A stretch of 50,127 bases of DNA from Pseudomonadota bacterium (GTDB lineage: Bacteria > Pseudomonadota > Alphaproteobacteria > Geminicoccales > Geminicoccaceae): positions 1 to 50,127 of the forward strand of contig JAUQQO010000048.1 in the NCBI GenBank assembly GCA_030549795.1. Reading direction: 5' to 3'. Below the pieces are notes generated by a model. It did not search any database, was not told the origin of the DNA, and was given only the letters and a program-made list of their open reading frames with translations. Numbering within the stretch: the first letter of the stretch is position 1; every line of letters begins with the position of its first letter. A program made the position numbers and the translations under genes. Positions 46,488-50,127 of this stretch are shown one piece after another.

Positions 46488-47425
46488 GGTCCCTTCTCCT
46501 CGCCTTGGTCGGTCGTTTGGGCGCGCGCTGGCCCAGAGCGCACATACTCGCGCCAGGCGGCGTAGCACCCGGCGCCGACGACGATGAGGGCGCCACCGAT
46601 CGTCCAAGCGTCGGGGAAATCGCCGAAGACGAGATACCCCATCACCACCGCCCAGACGAGCATGGTGTAGCTGAAGGGCTGGATCACCACCGCGGGCGCA
46701 CTGGCGAGCGCGCGCACGAGCAGATAGTGCCCCCCGGCACCCAGAGCCGCGAGCGCCAACAGCTGCAGCCAATGGACCGGTGAAAGCGGCACCCAGAACC
46801 AAGGTCCAACCAGGCTCAAAAGCGCCGCTGATGCCGCCGATTGCCAAACGAAACTGGTATGCGGCGGATCGAAGGCGCCCACCATGCGGGTGAGCACATT
46901 GTAGAGCGCATACATCGCTGCCGCGAGCACGGCCAAAAGCGATGCCGGATGGACCACCGTAAGGCCGGGGCGGACGATCACGAGCACGCCCACAAAGCCC
47001 ACGGCGACGGCCACCCAGCGCCGCCAGCCGACCCGCTCGCCCAATATCGGCGCGGAAAGCGCGGTCACGATCAAAGGCGTAACCGCGAGCACCGCGTGCA
47101 CATCGGCAAGCGGCAGGGCCCGAAAGCAAAGGAAAACGATGCCGATCTCGGTGACCAGAAGTCCGGCGCGGGCGATCTGCATAAACGGCCGCGCCGAGCG
47201 CAAGCCGGTTCTCACCACCGCCGGTCCGAGCATGAGAAGGGTAAGAGGCAGCGCCACGAGATGGCGCAACCAAAGGATGAGGGGTACGGGATAATTGGTC
47301 ACCAAGAGCTTGGAGAGCGCATCCATGGCCCCAAAACAGGCCATGGCGATCACCGCAAGCGCGATGCCCTTAAGCTCACTCGAGCCGGAGGATGCGCGTG
47401 CGAATGCGCCGTTATGCGCGCGCAC
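46484..47425 (-). CDS. EamA/DMT-family transporter
   Basis: 313 residues from GTG 47425, with AAAGGA about 7 bases upstream; the start overlaps the amidase stop by 14 bases. Ten hydrophobic segments in two EamA repeats (GIALAVIAMACFGAMDALSKLL in the first and LAVLAAAMYALYNVLTRMVGAFD in the second), with IGIVFLCFRALPLADVHAVLAVTPLIVTALSAPILGERVG between, typical of DMT exporters. Substrates of such carriers include amino acids and metabolites; unknown here. It is in the same operon as the amidase and dehydrogenase fusion. Confidence 0.86.
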   Translation of the reverse strand: MRAHNGAFARASSGSSELKGIALAVIAMACFGAMDALSKLLVTNYPVPLILWLRHLVALPLTLLMLGPAVVRTGLRSARPFMQIARAGLLVTEIGIVFLCFRALPLADVHAVLAVTPLIVTALSAPILGERVGWRRWVAVAVGFVGVLVIVRPGLTVVHPASLLAVLAAAMYALYNVLTRMVGAFDPPHTSFVWQSAASAALLSLVGPWFWVPLSPVHWLQLLALAALGAGGHYLLVRALASAPAVVIQPFSYTMLVWAVVMGYLVFGDFPDAWTIGGALIVVGAGCYAAWREYVRSGPARAQTTDQGEEKGP

Positions 47426-49049
47426 CGGGTGTCCTTTGCGTATAGCCGGTGGCGCGCTCGAAGGCGTGGGCAGCCCGCAACACCAACGCCTCCGCAAAGG
47501 GCGGGCCAACCAGCTGCAAGCCCGTCGGCATCCCCGCGGAATCGAAGCCCATCGGCACCGAGACGGCGGGAAGCCCGAGATAGTTGGCAAAGCCCACAAG
47601 CGCGCCCATGGCGTTGGAAAGGGCGAGGAAGCGCTGATCACCGCTCGTGTCGCTCTCGGCGACGGTGGGCGTGCGCACGGGACAAGTCGGCAAGGCGAGA
47701 AGATCGCAGCGCGCGAAGACTTCGGCTGCGAACCGCTCGAGCATGGGCGCACGAAGGGCCACGGCCTCGAGATAGTCGACCGCCGAGAAAGCGAAGCCGG
47801 GCGCCATGCGGGCGAGGGTCTCGCGGTTGTAGTCCGCTTCCCGCGTCGCCACGAGGCGGCGGTGCAGGGCAGCGCATTCGCAAGTCAGCACCACCCGGCG
47901 CAAGGCGTTGAGGAGCTCGAGATCAAAAGCGGGTGCCGCGATCACGATAGCACCGAGATCGCGGAAGACGGCTTCGGCCTCCTTGGTGAGCTCAGCGATC
48001 TCGGGATCGACCGCAACCGGCAGGCGATCGCGCACAAAGCCGATGCGCAGGCCACCCACCCCGGCCTCGAGCGCGGCGAGAAAATCGGGTACCGGGCGCG
48101 CACTCGTCGTGCGGTCGCGGGAATCCTGCCCGGCGATGACCTGAAGCAGGAGGGCGGCATCGGCGGTCGTGCGGGTAAGCGGGCCGATGTGATCGAGCGA
48201 AAACGAAAGCGGCATGGCTCCGGCCCGGCTCACCCGGCCGTAGGTGGGCTTGATCCCCACAAGCCCGCACAGGCTCGCTGGCACGCGGATGGAGCCACCG
48301 GTATCGGAACCGAGCGAGCCGAAGATGCAGCGCGCGGCAACCGCCGCCGCAGAACCGGAAGAGGAGCCACCCGTAATGCGCGTCGGGTCCCAGGGGTTCT
48401 TGGGATGACCGGTGTGGGGGTTGTGCCCGGTGATGCCGAGCGCGAACTCGACCATGTTCAAGCGACCGAGATCGACCGCACCGGCAGCATCCAGCCGCTC
48501 GATCACGGTCGCCGTGATGGATGCGCGCCGGCCGCGGAAAATTAGCGTGCCCCATTCCGAGAGCTCGCCTGCGCGCGGGAACATGTCCTTGTGCGCGAGC
48601 GGCACCCCGTGCAGCGGCCCCGCGAGCTTTCCTTGCGCGCGGGCACGGTCGAGCTCCTGCGCGCGGGCGAGCGCGCGCTCGGCATCGAGCCGGGCTACGG
48701 CGTTGAGGGCACGGCCTTGTGTGGCAAGCGCTTCCAGACAGGCCTCGGTCGCGGTGCGTGCGCTGATCGCGCCGGATCGCAAGGCGGCTGCGAGTTCGCA
48801 CAAGGAAAGCGCGAGGATCTCCCGCGCAGCGGCGCTCAGCTGTGCGCCTTCGGCCGTCTCGGTGCGCTGCGCGCGCGGCTCTTCTGCCCCCGCATGGCGC
48901 TCGAGCGCGAGCAAGAAATCGGCCGGCTCGCCGCCGAAACCCGCGTCCGGAAGCCTAAGCTCGCGCAGGGCCGCGGCTGTTTCTTCGGCCAGCCGAAGCT
49001 GCGCTTGCGCAATGCGGATCCCCGAGCAGGTTTCGACCGTGGCATCCAT
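47412..49049 (-). CDS. Amidase-signature-family hydrolase with N-terminal extension
   Basis: 545 residues from ATG 49049, with GCGGAGGCA upstream; an earlier ATG at 49091 lacks this. The Ser-cisSer-Lys triad is complete: Lys154 in HGVPLAHKDMF, GGSSSGSAAAVAA (cis-Ser about 230) and GSDTGGSIRVPASLCG with nucleophile Ser253. Other family blocks are LAALTRTTADAALLLQ-like PLTRTTADAALLLQ and VGFANYLGLPAVSVPMGF. Residues 1-85, with an alpha-helical IRIAQAQLRLAEETAAALRELRLP part, precede the standard start and may be an added helical module. It hydrolyses an amide or urea-type substrate, unidentified. First gene of the EamA-dehydrogenase-map run. Confidence 0.88.
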   Translation of the reverse strand: MDATVETCSGIRIAQAQLRLAEETAAALRELRLPDAGFGGEPADFLLALERHAGAEEPRAQRTETAEGAQLSAAAREILALSLCELAAALRSGAISARTATEACLEALATQGRALNAVARLDAERALARAQELDRARAQGKLAGPLHGVPLAHKDMFPRAGELSEWGTLIFRGRRASITATVIERLDAAGAVDLGRLNMVEFALGITGHNPHTGHPKNPWDPTRITGGSSSGSAAAVAARCIFGSLGSDTGGSIRVPASLCGLVGIKPTYGRVSRAGAMPLSFSLDHIGPLTRTTADAALLLQVIAGQDSRDRTTSARPVPDFLAALEAGVGGLRIGFVRDRLPVAVDPEIAELTKEAEAVFRDLGAIVIAAPAFDLELLNALRRVVLTCECAALHRRLVATREADYNRETLARMAPGFAFSAVDYLEAVALRAPMLERFAAEVFARCDLLALPTCPVRTPTVAESDTSGDQRFLALSNAMGALVGFANYLGLPAVSVPMGFDSAGMPTGLQLVGPPFAEALVLRAAHAFERATGYTQRTPGARA

Positions 49050-49218
49050 CGGCTGTGCCTCCGCCCGTGCTCCCACAGCCGCCCCTACCATTGCGCGCTC
49101 GACCCTTGAACCTGCAGCAGTGGCGGCTGGGCATGCTTTCGCTCGCGGCCTCGACGTTGGTTGCACGCCTTCACGCGGCTAGAAGAAGTGCCGACGAGGC
49201 CGGGTCGGAGAGGAAAGC

Positions 49219-50127
49219 ATGACCACCACGCGCGCGGCCGAGAGCGGGGTGCGCGACCCCCAAACGCTCGCGATGCTGCGGGCAATCGAGAAAAAGCTGC
49301 TCTGGCTTTCGGCGTGGACCATCCACCACGCCAACCATCTGCGTCCCTCGCGCGACAAGCTCAAGGTGGGCGGCCACCAAGCTTCCTGCGCCTCGGTCGC
49401 CACCATCGTCACCGCCCTGTTCTTCGACAGTTTGCGCCCGCAGGATCGCATCGCGGTCAAGCCGCACGCGAGCCCGATCTATCACGCCGCGATGTATCTT
49501 TTGGGCCGCCAGACGCGCGAGCGGCTCGAGCGCTTCCGCGCTCTGGGCGGCGCCCAGGCTTACCCCTCGCGAACCAAGGACGCGACCGGCGTGGATTTCT
49601 CGACCGGCTCGGTCGGGCTCGGGGTGGCGATGACCCTGTTCGCTTCGCTCGCGCAAGACTATGTGCGGCTTCACGGCCTTGTGCCGGCCGAGGAGCCCGA
49701 GGGCCGCATGGTGGCGATCGTGGGCGATGCCGAACTCGACGAGGGCAACGTCTTCGAAGCTCTGCTCGAGGGCTGGAAATATGATGTTCGCAATCTCTGG
49801 TGGATCATCGACTATAATCGCCAGAGCCTCGATCGCGTCGTCCCTGAGAAACTCTTCGCCAAGATCGAGCAGTTCTTCGCTACCGTCGGCTGGGAGGTGG
49901 TGACGATCAAATACGGCAAGAAGCTCCAGGCCGCCTTCGCCGAACCGGGCGGGCTGGCGCTCAAAGAGTGGATCGACGCCTGCCCCAATGATCTCTACGC
50001 CGCGCTGACCTTCAAGGGCGGGGCCGCCTGGCGGGCGCATCTCGAGAGCGATCTCGGGCGCAACCCCGCCATCCGCCGCATCCTCGACAGCCACGACGAC
50101 GCGCGGCTCGCCCAGCTCATGACCAAT
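49219..50127 (+). CDS. AceE-like pyruvate dehydrogenase E1/transketolase family enzyme, N-terminal part
   Basis: 303 codons from ATG 49219 (GGAGAGGAAAGC upstream) to the window end, open throughout. Blocks AWTIHHANHLR, LKVGGHQASCASVATIVTALFF, RIAVKPHASPIYHAAMYLLG, DFSTGSVGLGVAMTLFASLAQDY and the thiamine-diphosphate motif GDAELDEGNVFEALLEGW...WWIIDYNRQSLD match the homodimeric E1 (AceE) family. AceE itself starts with about 80 further residues, and several insertions are shorter here, so it may be a compact E1-like relative of unknown keto-acid substrate. It is divergent from the amidase; the C-terminal half lies outside the window. Confidence 0.85.
   Translation, partial: MTTTRAAESGVRDPQTLAMLRAIEKKLLWLSAWTIHHANHLRPSRDKLKVGGHQASCASVATIVTALFFDSLRPQDRIAVKPHASPIYHAAMYLLGRQTRERLERFRALGGAQAYPSRTKDATGVDFSTGSVGLGVAMTLFASLAQDYVRLHGLVPAEEPEGRMVAIVGDAELDEGNVFEALLEGWKYDVRNLWWIIDYNRQSLDRVVPEKLFAKIEQFFATVGWEVVTIKYGKKLQAAFAEPGGLALKEWIDACPNDLYAALTFKGGAAWRAHLESDLGRNPAIRRILDSHDDARLAQLMTN

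Overview
The window is high-GC bacterial chromosome, almost fully coding, with many 4-base ATGA/GTGA overlaps and frequent GTG/TTG starts. The gyrA-coaD-queA-tgt order, the HutF/HutG five-step histidine route, TRAP transporters and the isovaleryl-CoA dehydrogenase/ETF-QO pair point to an alphaproteobacterium, probably Rhodospirillales-like. This is inferred from gene content; no marker fixes the species. I see no phage, insertion sequence or CRISPR array.

Layout. 1-237: N-terminus of a minus-strand polysaccharide flippase running off the left edge. 406-2203: an exported MetX-like hydrolase and a small lipoprotein. 2614-4488 (minus): AEC transporter, AhpD-like protein and putative lipoprotein as one operon. 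4570-5631: exported SMP-30/gluconolactonase-like protein. 5644-6901: a decayed, frameshifted remnant ending in an alpha/beta hydrolase. 6972-8255: O-acetylhomoserine sulfhydrylase. 8268-11358 (minus): SLC13-type permease and glycerate kinase. 11593-12765 (minus): isovaleryl-CoA dehydrogenase.

13196-25455 is the centrepiece, a complete histidine-utilisation locus: hutF on the minus strand, and divergently hutI-hutH-hutG-hutU-hutH2-TRAP(P,Q,M)-hutC. Together these convert histidine to urocanate, imidazolonepropionate, formimino-glutamate, formyl-glutamate and finally glutamate plus formate, with their own uptake system and repressor. The second HutH has Ala-Cys-Gly instead of Ala-Ser-Gly at the cofactor-forming site and lacks the conserved active-site tyrosine, so it may have a different substrate.

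25462-33961: alpha/beta hydrolase, class IV aminotransferase, purB plus a secreted protein, hrpB, radC and a molybdopterin-binding-domain protein. Two tRNAs (Leu-UAA, Lys-UUU) flank a Gfo/Idh/MocA oxidoreductase. 35419-40970 (minus): gyrA, coaD, queA, tgt; the Tgt has lost three of four zinc ligands. 41087-44271: a membrane diguanylate cyclase, and divergently ETF-ubiquinone oxidoreductase with a 39-residue membrane ORF. 44284-49049 (minus): amidase, EamA transporter, an unusual monooxygenase-domain/2-hydroxyacid-dehydrogenase fusion, and methionine aminopeptidase. 49219-end: N-terminal part of an AceE-like E1/transketolase family enzyme.

The strongest leads are the variant HutH2 with its TRAP transporter, the zinc-site-deficient Tgt, the ABM-dehydrogenase fusion and the degraded remnant at 5.6-6.9 kb.
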